Source: Pseudomonadota bacterium (lineage in GTDB: Bacteria; Pseudomonadota; Alphaproteobacteria; Rhizobiales; Rhizobiaceae). From it: a stretch of DNA of 42,372 bases. The translations under genes and the position numbers were made by a program. The notes under the pieces were generated by a model. That model was not told the origin of the DNA. It made no database searches and worked only from the letters and a program-made list of their open reading frames with translations. Positions 25,068-33,440 of the stretch are shown here, in pieces. Positions within the stretch are counted from its first letter, which is position 1; the number at the start of each line of letters is the position of its first letter. Location: the NCBI GenBank assembly GCA_023390055.1, contig JAEWDP010000177.1:1-42372 (forward strand), in the 5' to 3' direction.

Positions 25068-28000
25068 TGCTTCACAACCGGGCTCTGGCGTTGCGCGAGA
25101 CGCAATTCCTCGACCTGCCGCAGGGTCTCGGTCGTACGCTCATGGGCAGCGAGCTGCTGGGCCGTGCGCATGACTGGCCAAGCTTCCTTCAGGCGCTCCT
25201 TCTCCTGTGGCTGCATTCCCTCGGAGAGCTTGTCGAACAGTTTGCCCGAGGGCTCACGTGCGGCATTAGTCAGCAGGGTGCGCTCGCCGAACCGCTCAGT
25301 CACAGCCTTGCTGAACCCGTCGATCTCCAGCTTCGTCTCGCGATTGCTCAGCGCATATCCAAGGGCGGCGGGAAGATCGTTGCGGTCGATCGCATCGCGC
25401 ACGCGCTCGAGCACGGTTCGTACCTCAGGTGAAAGCGCCGGAATGTCGATCGAGACGCGCTGCCTCAGCGCCCTTTCCTCGGCCTCGTGCCGCAGCGCAA
25501 CGCTCTCTCGCATCTGCAGATAGCGTTCGATGTCGCGTTTCAATGCGGGCACATTGACCTCGGCGACGCGTCGCGCCTCGCGTTCCGTCTTGCTGGCGAG
25601 AATACCGGTCTTGCCCCTGAGCGGACCGATCGACGCCGGCTCGGCTTCAAGCTTTTGAAGCGCCTGTGCCCCCACGTCCTTACCCGCCAGCACGGCGTCG
25701 AAGTTCATCGCCTGGAAGGCGGTTTCGGGATCGGCGAAGACGTAAGCGAAGCGGGTCGAAACCTCCTCCCATTGCTTCTTCAAGGCCGGATCAGCGTCGA
25801 GCCTCTCGCTGACCGTGTCCGCGACGGAGTTCTCAAACCGGGTGATGCCGGCGACCATGGGTTTTGACTCCTTGCTTGATTGTGTTGGCGGGGATTGCCG
25901 CAGACCAAAACGCTCGCCAAGCGCGCGAAGGCGATTGGCGAGATCGGCGAGCTTGTTTTTCTGCCGCAGCGTCCAGTCGAGCCGGTCGCGCAGCAGCGTG
26001 CGGGCCACCTGGACGATGTGCAGGCCTCGGTTTTCGGCGAAACGGAGCGCCTCGCGGTAGAGCGAGCCACGCTCGTAGTCGAGTGTGGTCTCCTTGGCGT
26101 TTCGACGTGACAGGACCTTGGTAAGCCCACCGTTCATCTCGAAGGAGCGGCGACCGAAATAGACCTGGAGGTCCTCCCGATGGCGCGTCATCGCGACATA
26201 GGTCAGGTGGCGATCCAGAGAAAGGGAAGCCAGCACCTTCACCCGGTCGACGGTGGCGCCTTGGGCTTTGTGGATCGTGGTGGCGTAGCCGTGATCGAGG
26301 TTGTTGTAGATGTGGCTCTCGACCATCACTTGCCGACGCTGATCGCCCTCACCCACGGCGACGGTGATGCGGCTGGGCGCGGCCTCCATCACACGGCCGA
26401 TCATGCCGTTCTTAACGCCCAGCGATCCCTCGTTCTTCAGGAAGACGATCTGGTCGCCGGCGTCGAAACGGCGGGTGCCGTCGGCGGTTTTGAAGGTGTG
26501 GCCCTCTCCGACGATCCCGCGCTCGACCAACTGTTCACGTGCCATGACATTGAGCATGCGCACGTCGCGTCGAAGATGGGCGAGGATCAGCGTCGTCTTC
26601 GTCTGATCGTAATCGTGGTTCCAGTCGGCGATCAGCCTCTCGACGGCTTCAGACTTCAGGTGCGCGCCGAGCACTCTGCCTTCACCCTGGTATGCAACAA
26701 TCGCCCGCTCGACATTGCCGCGCGCGAGATCGAGCGACGCCTTGCGCATCCAGTCCTGGCGCTGGCGATAGATGGTTTCGAGTTCGGCGTAGCCGATGCG
26801 ATCGACGATGGCACGGAAGGCAGCACCCGCCTCGATCGGCTGAAGCTGTTCGGGATCGCCGATAAGCACGATCTTCGCACCCGCCTTGACCACGGCGTCG
26901 ATGAAGCCGGCCATCTGTTTCGAGGCAACCATGCCGGCCTCGTCCATGACAAACACGGTCCTGGCGTCGAGCGTGTCACGCCCCTGTTGCCACCGCAACT
27001 CCCAGGAGGCGAGCGTCCGGGAGGCGATGCCCGCCTCCTTTTCCAGTCCTTCAGACGCCTTGCCGGCAAGGGCACCACCGACGACCCGATATCCGGCCAG
27101 TTCCCAAGCCTCGCGGGCCGCCTTCATCATCGTGGTCTTGCCAGCACCTGCGCGGCCGACCACGGCCGCAATCCGCGCGGAACCGGCAACATGCCCGATG
27201 GCAGTCCGCTGTTCTTCCGACAGACGCGAATGACGGGCGAAGGTGGTTTCCAGCACCTTGGCCGAGACGCCATGCGACACCCTTGCCGCAAGCCAGATCG
27301 AGCGACGCGCCATCTCCGCCTCGAGCCGGATCAACTCGCGCTTCGTGTACCGGGCCGGCACTCTTTCCCCGGTCGCGAAGTCGATTGTGTCGCGCTGGAG
27401 ACGCAGCACCTCCGGGCTCTCGATGATCCGTGTCAGGAGCTGCTGGAACACGGACTGATCGTCGACATAACGGTTCAAAACCTTTGCAACATCTCGGGCG
27501 TCGAAGACGCTTTTCTCCCGCGTGATCAGGTCGAGCACGATCCCAGGGTCTCGAAGAATGCGGCGGGTGTTTTCCGCGCGCCGCGCATCGTTCAGCTCGA
27601 ACCGTTCCAGCTCCGGCCGAACGCCCTCCCTCTCCGCCTTGCGCTCGATCGCCTTTGCCCCAACGCCAAGATGGATGGTCGGCTCCAGATCAATGCCCTG
27701 CTTCTCGTAGGAGCGGCCGTCGACGCGCAGCGAGATCCCGTTCAGCGCCAGATGATGATTGAGGCGCTCGAACCAGGCGTCACGAAAGGCGTTGAAATCG
27801 TCCGTCCCGCCGGCCCAGAGCTCGTAGACTATCTTGCCCGCCTTGTTGCGCAATGGTTGCCCGTCTTCGCCTGTCACCGCGACCTTCTTCGCGCCGAAAC
27901 CATCCTCGGTCAGCGGACGCAGGGTCGTCATCAGGTGGATGTGCGGATTGCCGGGATTGTAGTGGTAGACCCAGTCCGCCACCATGCCCTTCGACAGGAT

Positions 28001-28366
28001 GTGCCGCTCCACGAAATCCCGCACCAGCGCGATGTTCTGTTCGGCCGTCAGTTCCAGCGGCAGGGCAATGGTCAGGTCCTTGGCAAGCTGCCCGTCGGAG
28101 CGCTTCTCGAAGGCCTCGACCTTGTTCCAGAAGGCTTCCGAGGCGCCGGCAGTCGAGCAGTCGGCAATCAGCATATGTGCCCATTTCGGCGCGCCCACCG
28201 GGAGAGCAAACTCCTCGTGCAGAAGCCCTTCTTTCCGGGTGTAGTCGATGGTGCGGGCCTCGCGCTCGTACTCCATCCTGGCGCAGTGCCGGTAGGCCGC
28301 CGACAGCACGACGCTGCGGCCGTCGCCGCGGCTGACAATGCTGACGGAGAAGTGGGCGATGGCCAC
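25064..28366 (-). CDS. traA: conjugative relaxase/helicase TraA (Ti type)
   Basis: At 1100 residues with the GTG 28366 start, this has the expected length for Ti-type TraA. The start is preceded by AGGAGA. The N-terminal MobA/MobL relaxase domain holds Tyr25 in LSAAYRHCARMEYERE and the metal-binding histidines His135, His142 and His144 (NPGNPHIHLM). The helicase domain has a Walker A, GRAGAGKTTMM, near residue 405 and a Walker B, FVMDEAG, near 472, as in RecD-like helicases. It nicks oriT, stays on the 5' end and unwinds the strand for transfer. oriT lies immediately upstream. It heads the traA-traF-traB-traH operon. Confidence 0.96.
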   Translation of the reverse strand: MAIAHFSVSIVSRGDGRSVVLSAAYRHCARMEYEREARTIDYTRKEGLLHEEFALPVGAPKWAHMLIADCSTAGASEAFWNKVEAFEKRSDGQLAKDLTIALPLELTAEQNIALVRDFVERHILSKGMVADWVYHYNPGNPHIHLMTTLRPLTEDGFGAKKVAVTGEDGQPLRNKAGKIVYELWAGGTDDFNAFRDAWFERLNHHLALNGISLRVDGRSYEKQGIDLEPTIHLGVGAKAIERKAEREGVRPELERFELNDARRAENTRRILRDPGIVLDLITREKSVFDARDVAKVLNRYVDDQSVFQQLLTRIIESPEVLRLQRDTIDFATGERVPARYTKRELIRLEAEMARRSIWLAARVSHGVSAKVLETTFARHSRLSEEQRTAIGHVAGSARIAAVVGRAGAGKTTMMKAAREAWELAGYRVVGGALAGKASEGLEKEAGIASRTLASWELRWQQGRDTLDARTVFVMDEAGMVASKQMAGFIDAVVKAGAKIVLIGDPEQLQPIEAGAAFRAIVDRIGYAELETIYRQRQDWMRKASLDLARGNVERAIVAYQGEGRVLGAHLKSEAVERLIADWNHDYDQTKTTLILAHLRRDVRMLNVMAREQLVERGIVGEGHTFKTADGTRRFDAGDQIVFLKNEGSLGVKNGMIGRVMEAAPSRITVAVGEGDQRRQVMVESHIYNNLDHGYATTIHKAQGATVDRVKVLASLSLDRHLTYVAMTRHREDLQVYFGRRSFEMNGGLTKVLSRRNAKETTLDYERGSLYREALRFAENRGLHIVQVARTLLRDRLDWTLRQKNKLADLANRLRALGERFGLRQSPPTQSSKESKPMVAGITRFENSVADTVSERLDADPALKKQWEEVSTRFAYVFADPETAFQAMNFDAVLAGKDVGAQALQKLEAEPASIGPLRGKTGILASKTEREARRVAEVNVPALKRDIERYLQMRESVALRHEAEERALRQRVSIDIPALSPEVRTVLERVRDAIDRNDLPAALGYALSNRETKLEIDGFSKAVTERFGERTLLTNAAREPSGKLFDKLSEGMQPQEKERLKEAWPVMRTAQQLAAHERTTETLRQVEELRLAQRQSPVVKQ

Positions 28367-28436
28367 GGCGACGAGTCTCCTGGTTTGAACCTCGTTCGTC
28401 GGGAGCTGGGCAGGCCGTTCAGGCCTTAGCGCAAGG

Positions 28437-28469
28437 CGTCGCGTCAGCGACGTATAATTGCGCCCTTGG
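28437..28469. other. oriT (origin of transfer), Ti/RSF1010-like nic region
   Basis: The inverted repeat CGTCGC-GTCA-GCGACG (28437-28452) is followed directly by TATAATTGCGCCCTTGG (28453-28469). The GCGCCCT core after an inverted repeat is the hallmark of the IncQ (RSF1010) and Ti-plasmid nic family, and the location between traA and traC is the one used in Ti plasmids. The relaxase TraA would nick within or next to the GCGCCCT core. The exact phosphodiester cannot be given from sequence alone. Confidence 0.85.
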
Positions 28470-28520
28470 AACCGCTCCTTCGGAACGGCGGGATCATCCA
28501 CCAAAGTGTCGGCCTTGCCG

Positions 28521-28538
28521 ACGTGCAGATCTGCACAT
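28521..28538. promoter_or_regulatory. tra box (TraR binding site)
   Basis: ACGTGCAGATCTGCACAT matches 17 of 18 bases of the tra box consensus and contains the perfect palindrome GTGCAGATCTGCAC at 28523-28536. It sits between the divergent traA and traC operons, 155 bases from the traA start and 73 from the traC start, as in Ti plasmids where one tra box serves both promoters. Confidence 0.92.
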
Positions 28539-28610
28539 TCCCTCCCACGCGCATCCGGGAGAATCTGGGCATCGCAAGTGCAACGCCCAGACTTCATAGG
28601 AGCAACCGGA

Positions 28611-28907
28611 ATGAAGAAACCGTCGTCCAGGATCAGGGAAGAAATTGCCAGGTTGCAGGACCAGCTGAAACAGGCAGAGACCCGTGAGGCCGAGCGCATC
28701 GGCAGGATTGCGTTGAAAGCCGGTCTTGGTGAGGTTGAGATAGAGGAAAGCGAGCTTCAGGCGGCTTTCGAGGAGATTGCCGAAATGTTTCGCGCGGCAA
28801 AGACAAGAGCGGCCGGAAAGAAAAGTGTTGGCGATAGCAGGAGCGGCGGCGAAACATCCGCGTCGCTCCCGTCTGGCGCGGATGCGGGCGGGCCTGGTGA
28901 GGCTTGA
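28611..28907 (+). CDS. traC: conjugal transfer protein TraC
   Basis: A 98-residue protein nearly identical in its first 60 residues to Ti-plasmid TraC: MKKPSSRIREEIARLQDQLK, then IGRIALKAGLGEVEIEE. The N-terminal half is a predicted coiled coil. ATG 28611 follows AGGAG. It is an accessory transfer protein, thought to help the relaxosome at oriT, which is just upstream. The C-terminal 35 residues are a low-complexity Gly/Ser/Ala tail. It starts the traC-traD-traG run and ends four bases before traD. Confidence 0.95.
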   Translation: MKKPSSRIREEIARLQDQLKQAETREAERIGRIALKAGLGEVEIEESELQAAFEEIAEMFRAAKTRAAGKKSVGDSRSGGETSASLPSGADAGGPGEA

Positions 28908-28911
28908 GCGG

Positions 28912-29127
28912 ATGGCGAAATCCATGACGTCAGACGCGCGCAAAAAGGACACGCGCGAGAAAATCGAGCTTGGCGGCCTGATCGTGAAGGCCGGGCTGCG
29001 ATACGAAAAACGGGCGCTGCTGCTCGGCCTGCTGATCGAAGCAGGCCAGCGGATCAAAGGCAATGAGCCTGAGAAATCGCGCCTGATCGCGATCGGGGCT
29101 GAGGCATTCGGCAATGACGGCGAATAG
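28912..29127 (+). CDS. traD: conjugal transfer protein TraD
   Basis: A 71-residue protein that matches the small Ti-plasmid TraD: DARKKDTREKIELGGLIVKA, followed by GLRYEKRALLLG. It has the normal length from ATG 28912. It should not be confused with F-plasmid TraD, which is a coupling protein. Function is accessory, probably at the relaxosome. Its 3' end overlaps the traG start by 14 bases, indicating coupling. Confidence 0.94.
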   Translation: MAKSMTSDARKKDTREKIELGGLIVKAGLRYEKRALLLGLLIEAGQRIKGNEPEKSRLIAIGAEAFGNDGE

Positions 29128-31033
29128 ATTGCTGCTTCTCATACTTCCGATGGTGATCATGCTCACTGCAATGGTGATGACATCCGGAATGGAACATCGG
29201 CTGGCAGCACTCGGAACATCGGCACAGGCGAAGCTGATGCTGGGCCGAGCCGGTCTCGCTTTGCCCTATGTCGTCGCGGCCGCCATCGGCATCATGGCGC
29301 TGTTCGCCGCGAATGGATCAGTTAATATCAAGGCGGCTGGTCTGAGCGTGCTCGCGGGTAACAGCATGGCGATCGCTGTCGCCATCATCCGCGAAACAAT
29401 CCGCCTGACCGGCTTTGCCAACAGCGTCCCGGCAGGACCATCGGTTCTCGCCTATATCGATCCGGCGACGATGCTGGGCGCGGCTACCACCTTCATCAGC
29501 GGCATGTTCGCGCTACGCGTTACACTCAGGGGCAATGCCGCCTTCGCGACCAGGTCGCCGAAGCGGATCATTGGCCGACGCGCCGTCCATGGCGAGGCCG
29601 ACTGGATGAAACTGCCCGACGCCACAAGACTGTTTCCCGAGGCCGGCGGCATCGTCATTGGCGAGCGATACCGTGTCGATCGCGGCAGTGTTACGGCCAT
29701 GCCGTTCCGCGCTGATGACAGACAAAGCTGGGGAGCCGGCGGAAAGTCACCATTGTTGTGTTTCGACGGTTCCTTCGGCTCGTCGCACGGGATCGTCTTT
29801 GCCGGTTCCGGCGGTTTCAAGACGACATCCGTCACAATCCCGACTGCGCTCAAGTGGGGCGGTGGCCTTGTGGTGCTCGACCCATCGAGCGAAGTTGCGC
29901 CGATGGTCATCGATCACCGGCGAAAATCCGGCCGCAACGTGATCGTGCTCGATCCCACAACGCCCGCGATCGGCTTCAACGCGCTCGACTGGATCGGCCG
30001 CCACGGCAACACGAAGGAAGAGGACATCGTCGCGGTGGCGACGTGGATCATGACCGACAATGCGCGGGCCGCGTCCGCTCGCGACGACTTCTTTCGCGCA
30101 TCCGCCATGCAGCTCCTGACGGCGCTGATCGCCGATGTGTGCCTCTCTGGGCATACGAACGAGAAAGATCAGACACTGCGGCGCGTCCGGGCGAACCTCT
30201 CGGAGCCGGAGCCGAAGCTACGCGAGCGCCTGACGCGCATTTACGAAGGTTCGGGCTCCGACTTCGTGAAGGAAAATGTGGCCGTGTTCGTCAACATGAC
30301 GCCGGAGACGTTTTCCGGCGTCTACGCCAACGCTGTGAAGGAAACGCACTGGCTCTCCTACCCGAACTATGCGGCGCTTGTGTCGGGTGACAGTTTCTCC
30401 ACCGACGATCTTGCGGATGGCAGCACGGACCTGTTCATCGCCCTCGATCTCAAGGTGCTTGAGGCGCACTCCGGGCTGGCACGCGTGGTCATCGGTTCGC
30501 TGCTCAACGCCATCTATAACCGCAATGGCAAGGTCAAGGGACGCACGCTGTTCCTGCTCGACGAGGTCGCACGCCTTGGTTATCTGCGCATCCTCGAAAC
30601 GGCCCGCGACGCCGGCCGCAAATACGGCATCACGCTCACGATGATTTTCCAGTCGATCGGCCAGATGCGCGAGGCTTATGGCGGGCGTGACGCGACCAGC
30701 AAATGGTTCGAATCCGCATCGTGGATCTCGTTCGCAGCAATCAACGATCCGGACACGGCCGACTATATCTCGAAGCGCTGCGGCGACACCACGGTCGAGG
30801 TCGACCAGACCAATCGTTCGAGGGGAATGAAAGGATCGTCGCGATCGTACTCGAAGCAGCTCAGCCGTCGGCCGCTGATCATGCCGCACGAAGTGCTGGG
30901 CATGCGCAGCGACGAGCAGATCGTGTTCACCGCCGGCAATCCGCCGCTCAGATGCGGTCGCGCGATCTGGTTCCGGCGTGACGACATTAAGGCCTGTGTC
31001 GGGCAGAACAGGTTTCATCGTGAAGGTGAGTAA
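29114..31033 (+). CDS. traG: type IV coupling protein TraG (VirD4 family)
   Basis: A 639-residue membrane-anchored ATPase. Several hydrophobic segments occupy the first 150 residues. The Walker A, AGSGGFKTTSVTIP, is near residue 231 and the Walker B, LFLLDEVARLG, near 480. The GRRAVHGEADW segment and the final NPPLRCGRAIWFRR are typical of TraG/VirD4. It links the relaxosome to the mating channel and drives the DNA strand out. The trb channel genes it would work with are not in the window. It begins within the traD coding sequence, so traCDG form one operon. Confidence 0.96.
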   Translation: MTANRLLLLILPMVIMLTAMVMTSGMEHRLAALGTSAQAKLMLGRAGLALPYVVAAAIGIMALFAANGSVNIKAAGLSVLAGNSMAIAVAIIRETIRLTGFANSVPAGPSVLAYIDPATMLGAATTFISGMFALRVTLRGNAAFATRSPKRIIGRRAVHGEADWMKLPDATRLFPEAGGIVIGERYRVDRGSVTAMPFRADDRQSWGAGGKSPLLCFDGSFGSSHGIVFAGSGGFKTTSVTIPTALKWGGGLVVLDPSSEVAPMVIDHRRKSGRNVIVLDPTTPAIGFNALDWIGRHGNTKEEDIVAVATWIMTDNARAASARDDFFRASAMQLLTALIADVCLSGHTNEKDQTLRRVRANLSEPEPKLRERLTRIYEGSGSDFVKENVAVFVNMTPETFSGVYANAVKETHWLSYPNYAALVSGDSFSTDDLADGSTDLFIALDLKVLEAHSGLARVVIGSLLNAIYNRNGKVKGRTLFLLDEVARLGYLRILETARDAGRKYGITLTMIFQSIGQMREAYGGRDATSKWFESASWISFAAINDPDTADYISKRCGDTTVEVDQTNRSRGMKGSSRSYSKQLSRRPLIMPHEVLGMRSDEQIVFTAGNPPLRCGRAIWFRRDDIKACVGQNRFHREGE

Positions 31034-31290
31034 GGTGAATGAGAGGCACGCTCGAAGGATTGCGATCTGCTGCCGGCGACCGGCCGGCCCGCGAGAGGAT
31101 CGCGACCCGCATGGGACGAAACCGCCTGGCGGGTTCGGTGCGCTCAAGCGCATAGAGCCGTGCGGCAAAGCCGCCTCGCCCGCATCTATTTCCTCCGGAA
31201 GGGAAAACCATCAGCGAGATGAATCGATCACACCGTACCGATTCATGGAAGTCGTTGGACGCGGGCTCGCGAAGACGCGAGAATCCGGGC

Positions 31291-31548
31291 ATGCAGAACG
31301 AGGAAACACGCCCGGTTCATCTTCACCGTATCGACGCGACACAGAATATGCGGCGCTTCTATATGCTCGCGATCCAGCCGACCCTGTTTGGTGGCGCCTC
31401 CGTCATCCGCAACTGGGGCCGGATTGGATCGAGCGGCCAGACAATGATGGAAACCTTCGATGGCCAAGAGGACGCGAACACGGCGCTGTCTCGCCTTGAG
31501 CGCACAAAGAGAGCCCGAGGCTATCGCGACGTCCCCTGCGCCGATTGA
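31291..31548 (+). CDS. WGR domain protein
   Basis: An 85-residue protein made almost entirely of one WGR domain: FYMLAIQPTLFGGASVIRNW, then GRIGSSGQTMMETF, with the Trp-Gly-Arg triplet that names the domain. WGR domains bind nucleic acid or its ends in PARPs and MolR-type proteins; single-domain copies are common on rhizobial plasmids. The frame extends upstream to 31219, but the internal ATG 31291 starts closest to the domain. Its ribosome-binding site is poor, so the start is uncertain. Probably a DNA-associated accessory protein. Confidence 0.75.
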   Translation: MQNEETRPVHLHRIDATQNMRRFYMLAIQPTLFGGASVIRNWGRIGSSGQTMMETFDGQEDANTALSRLERTKRARGYRDVPCAD

Positions 31549-31688
31549 TGTGTCTGGAACAATCGAAACCTCATGTTTCCTGTGGTTTTCCCGTGTCTGG
31601 CAACACTTCCAGCACTGGCGGCCCTAGCGCTCCTCTATCGTCGCCGTCATACCTGAAGGACATAAACAAGCAGAGGAGATCGTCATTC

Positions 31689-31967
31689 ATGACCACGACA
31701 AACGAAATCGCCGACAAGATTGCATCCGAGCAGAACCTGACCAAGGCACAGGCCAAGGCCATCGTCGAAAGTGTCTTCAGCCAGATCGCCGAGGCAGCAA
31801 AGGTTGGCGCGGAAACGTCGATCCCATCTTTCGGAAAGTTCAAGATCAAGGAGACGTCCGAGCGCGAGGGCCGCAATCCCGCAACCGGTGCGATCATAAA
31901 GATCGCGGCTTCGAAGAAGCTAACATTCACGCCGGGCAAGGCAGTGAAGGACGCGCTCAACGGCTGA
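31689..31967 (+). CDS. HU family DNA-binding protein
   Basis: A 92-residue HU/IHF-type histone-like protein. ATG 31689 follows AGAGGAGA. Typical features are the N-terminal helices up to VESVFSQIAEAA, the GFGKF-like element IPSFGKFKIKE, the beta-arm with RNPATGAIIKI and the C-terminal FTPGKAVKDALN. It bends and compacts DNA as a dimer. A plasmid-borne copy may cover the plasmid DNA or reduce its effect on host nucleoid-protein pools, which is inference. Confidence 0.95.
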   Translation: MTTTNEIADKIASEQNLTKAQAKAIVESVFSQIAEAAKVGAETSIPSFGKFKIKETSEREGRNPATGAIIKIAASKKLTFTPGKAVKDALNG

Positions 31968-32009
31968 GGCATTTATGACGCCAGGAGCTGGCCGCAAGAC
32001 GGAAGCCTC

Positions 32010-32180
32010 CTAGAACGGAGGCTCCGCACCAACACGGCCGTCCTGCTCGGCTTCGATAGCGGCGAGCTCGGCCAGAGCGAGTTCGAGCTCCGCCGCAATT
32101 TGGCGGCGTTCATTCGCCTCGCACGCGTTCTTCATCTCAGCCCGAAGTTCTTCAATCTGGTTTTCGAGTTCGTAGGTCAT
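32010..32180 (-). CDS. small Glu/Ala-rich coiled-coil protein
   Basis: A 56-codon gene on the minus strand that begins MTYELENQIEELRAEMK and ends GRVGAEPPF. ATG 32180 follows AGGAGATCGGACA, a good ribosome-binding site. The protein is rich in Glu, Ala and Leu with heptad-like spacing, so a short coiled coil is likely; there is no membrane segment or known domain. It lies between convergent HU and the DUF736 gene. Function is unknown. The composition and the ribosome-binding site make it more likely to be real than chance. Confidence 0.65.
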   Translation of the reverse strand: MTYELENQIEELRAEMKNACEANERRQIAAELELALAELAAIEAEQDGRVGAEPPF

Positions 32181-32495
32181 TGTCCGATCTCCTATGTGAA
32201 AGACGATCAGCGGCGCCGGGTAGGGAATGACGATGTCAGGGATCGCTCAGGCGACCGGCAGCGCCGGGGAGTGGGGGAGCCGATTTCGTGTTGGCGGCTC
32301 CGCTGCCAATTCGATATTGGGGGGACCGCTCATCCTTGACGACGGCTGTCCCGTCGGCATCATCACCGAATACTGAGCAGGTTCTCCATCCTCTCCGGAT
32401 GGCACCAAAAAGCCGGACCCGGCTCAATGCCTGGTCGGGCTTTGGATTAGTCGGTAGAGAAGAAGGCTCCGCCGGAGGCGGAGCCCGTGATCTCA
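32181..32495. other. gene-free stretch
   Basis: About 315 bases upstream of the small coiled-coil gene and downstream of the DUF736 gene. Open frames here have no recognisable features. It presumably contains the promoter for the small gene and the end of the DUF736 transcript; no clear terminator was seen. Confidence 0.4.
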
Positions 32496-32804
32496 TCAGT
32501 CCCGGTTCGGGCGGGACCAGATGAGCTGGAGGCCGTCTTCGCCCTCCACCTCGGCGAGCGTTGCGTAGATGGGGGCCGGGAAGCTCGGATCGTCGAGCTT
32601 GACCGAGAGGTAGTCGCGGCCTTGCTCGGAGGTCTTCTGCCATGCGGCGCCTAGCTCTACGCTACCGGCGTAGACGCGGAACTGCGGGCCCTTGTCGGAG
32701 GGGTTCTCGACCCGTGCGATGCGGGCTTTGACGTTTAGGGCGAGAGTGCGGATGGAGCCGGTGAAGCCGTTTTCCGTGGAGGTGAAGGTGCCGATGGTTG
32801 CCAT
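32496..32804 (-). CDS. DUF736 family protein
   Basis: A 102-residue protein that matches the DUF736 family seen on many alphaproteobacterial plasmids. It begins MATIGTFTSTENGFTGSIRT and has SVELGAAWQKTS and the DYLSVKLDDPSFPAPIYA segment. ATG 32804 follows AAAAAAGGAA. Family function is not known. A GC-rich hairpin 26-44 bases upstream has nearly the same sequence as one before ardC, which suggests shared control of the two genes. Confidence 0.9.
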   Translation of the reverse strand: MATIGTFTSTENGFTGSIRTLALNVKARIARVENPSDKGPQFRVYAGSVELGAAWQKTSEQGRDYLSVKLDDPSFPAPIYATLAEVEGEDGLQLIWSRPNRD

Positions 32805-32829
32805 TGTCGTATTCCTTTTTTCGTGTTCG

Positions 32830-32848
32830 GGCCGCGCCCATCGCGGCC
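32830..32848 (-). promoter_or_regulatory. leader hairpin upstream of DUF736 gene
   Basis: GGCCGCG at 32830-32836 pairs with CGCGGCC at 32842-32848 around a five-base loop. The minus-strand transcript would fold 26-44 bases before the DUF736 start. Flanking bases and loop (GGGCCGCGCCCATCGCGG) match the ardC leader at 34386-34406. Confidence 0.55.
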
Positions 32849-33263
32849 TCGATGGCTGTCGCAAAGACCGGGGACGATCGGACCGCACCTGAAAAGGCCG
32901 GAACGCAGTGGAGGGCGGCAACTGCCACTTTTGTTAGTGGGAGAGGAATGGCGGCTAAGCCGGCAGGGGTAAGAAAAGTGGTGGTGGCCGTTGCGGGAAG
33001 ACGATCGAGGCGCAGCCGGTCTCCGGTCAGACATGCCTTATCGAGCCCGCGGATGGGCCGCCAGAAACTCTGACGGGAAGGGATATGGCGATGGCATTCC
33101 GCTGCATTTGCCTTGGGTACGAGGCCATCCCGCACCACGCGCGCCGGGACCGCTCTCATCGTCTGCTTCATCAGGGGACAAGCGTTTCAGCTAACATTGG
33201 CCCGCTTGCTGACTGCGCCCGGTGCGATATCGTTGCCCTCGCGAATCGCTGCCTGGAGGATCA
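32849..33263. other. gene-poor stretch
   Basis: About 415 bases between the DUF736 leader and the small plus-strand gene at 33264. Open frames exist on both strands but none is recognised. No repeat or clear promoter was identified. Confidence 0.35.
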
Positions 33264-33437
33264 ATGCGTCAGCAGACCAAGCCGTTCATCGTCGAACGCA
33301 AACCGTCCCGCAAACCCAAGCCCGACACTGCAAAACCATCGGTCTGGGGAAGGCTGGATGCTGACATTGCACAAGGTCTCCAAGACCAAGTGGGTATGGA
33401 CCACGCGGCCGCCACCGGTGGTGACGACCGCGCTTGA
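33264..33437 (+). CDS. small basic plasmid protein, function unknown
   Basis: A 57-residue ORF from ATG 33264, which follows CTGGAGGATCA. It begins MRQQTKPFIVERKPSRKPKP and continues with DTAKPSVWGRLD. The KPFIVExKxSRKxKP...SxWGxLD pattern looks like a short conserved protein that I associate with rhizobial plasmids near antirestriction genes, but I cannot name a domain. The first 33 residues are basic and the tail acidic. It converges with ardC, whose stop is four bases away on the other strand. Confidence 0.55.
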   Translation: MRQQTKPFIVERKPSRKPKPDTAKPSVWGRLDADIAQGLQDQVGMDHAAATGGDDRA

Positions 33438-33440
33438 AAT

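Noticed and set aside
26180..28429. Plus-strand open frame of 749 codons
   Set aside because: It lies entirely opposite the strongly supported traA gene. High-GC coding sequence often leaves long antisense frames; the translation has no recognisable domain.
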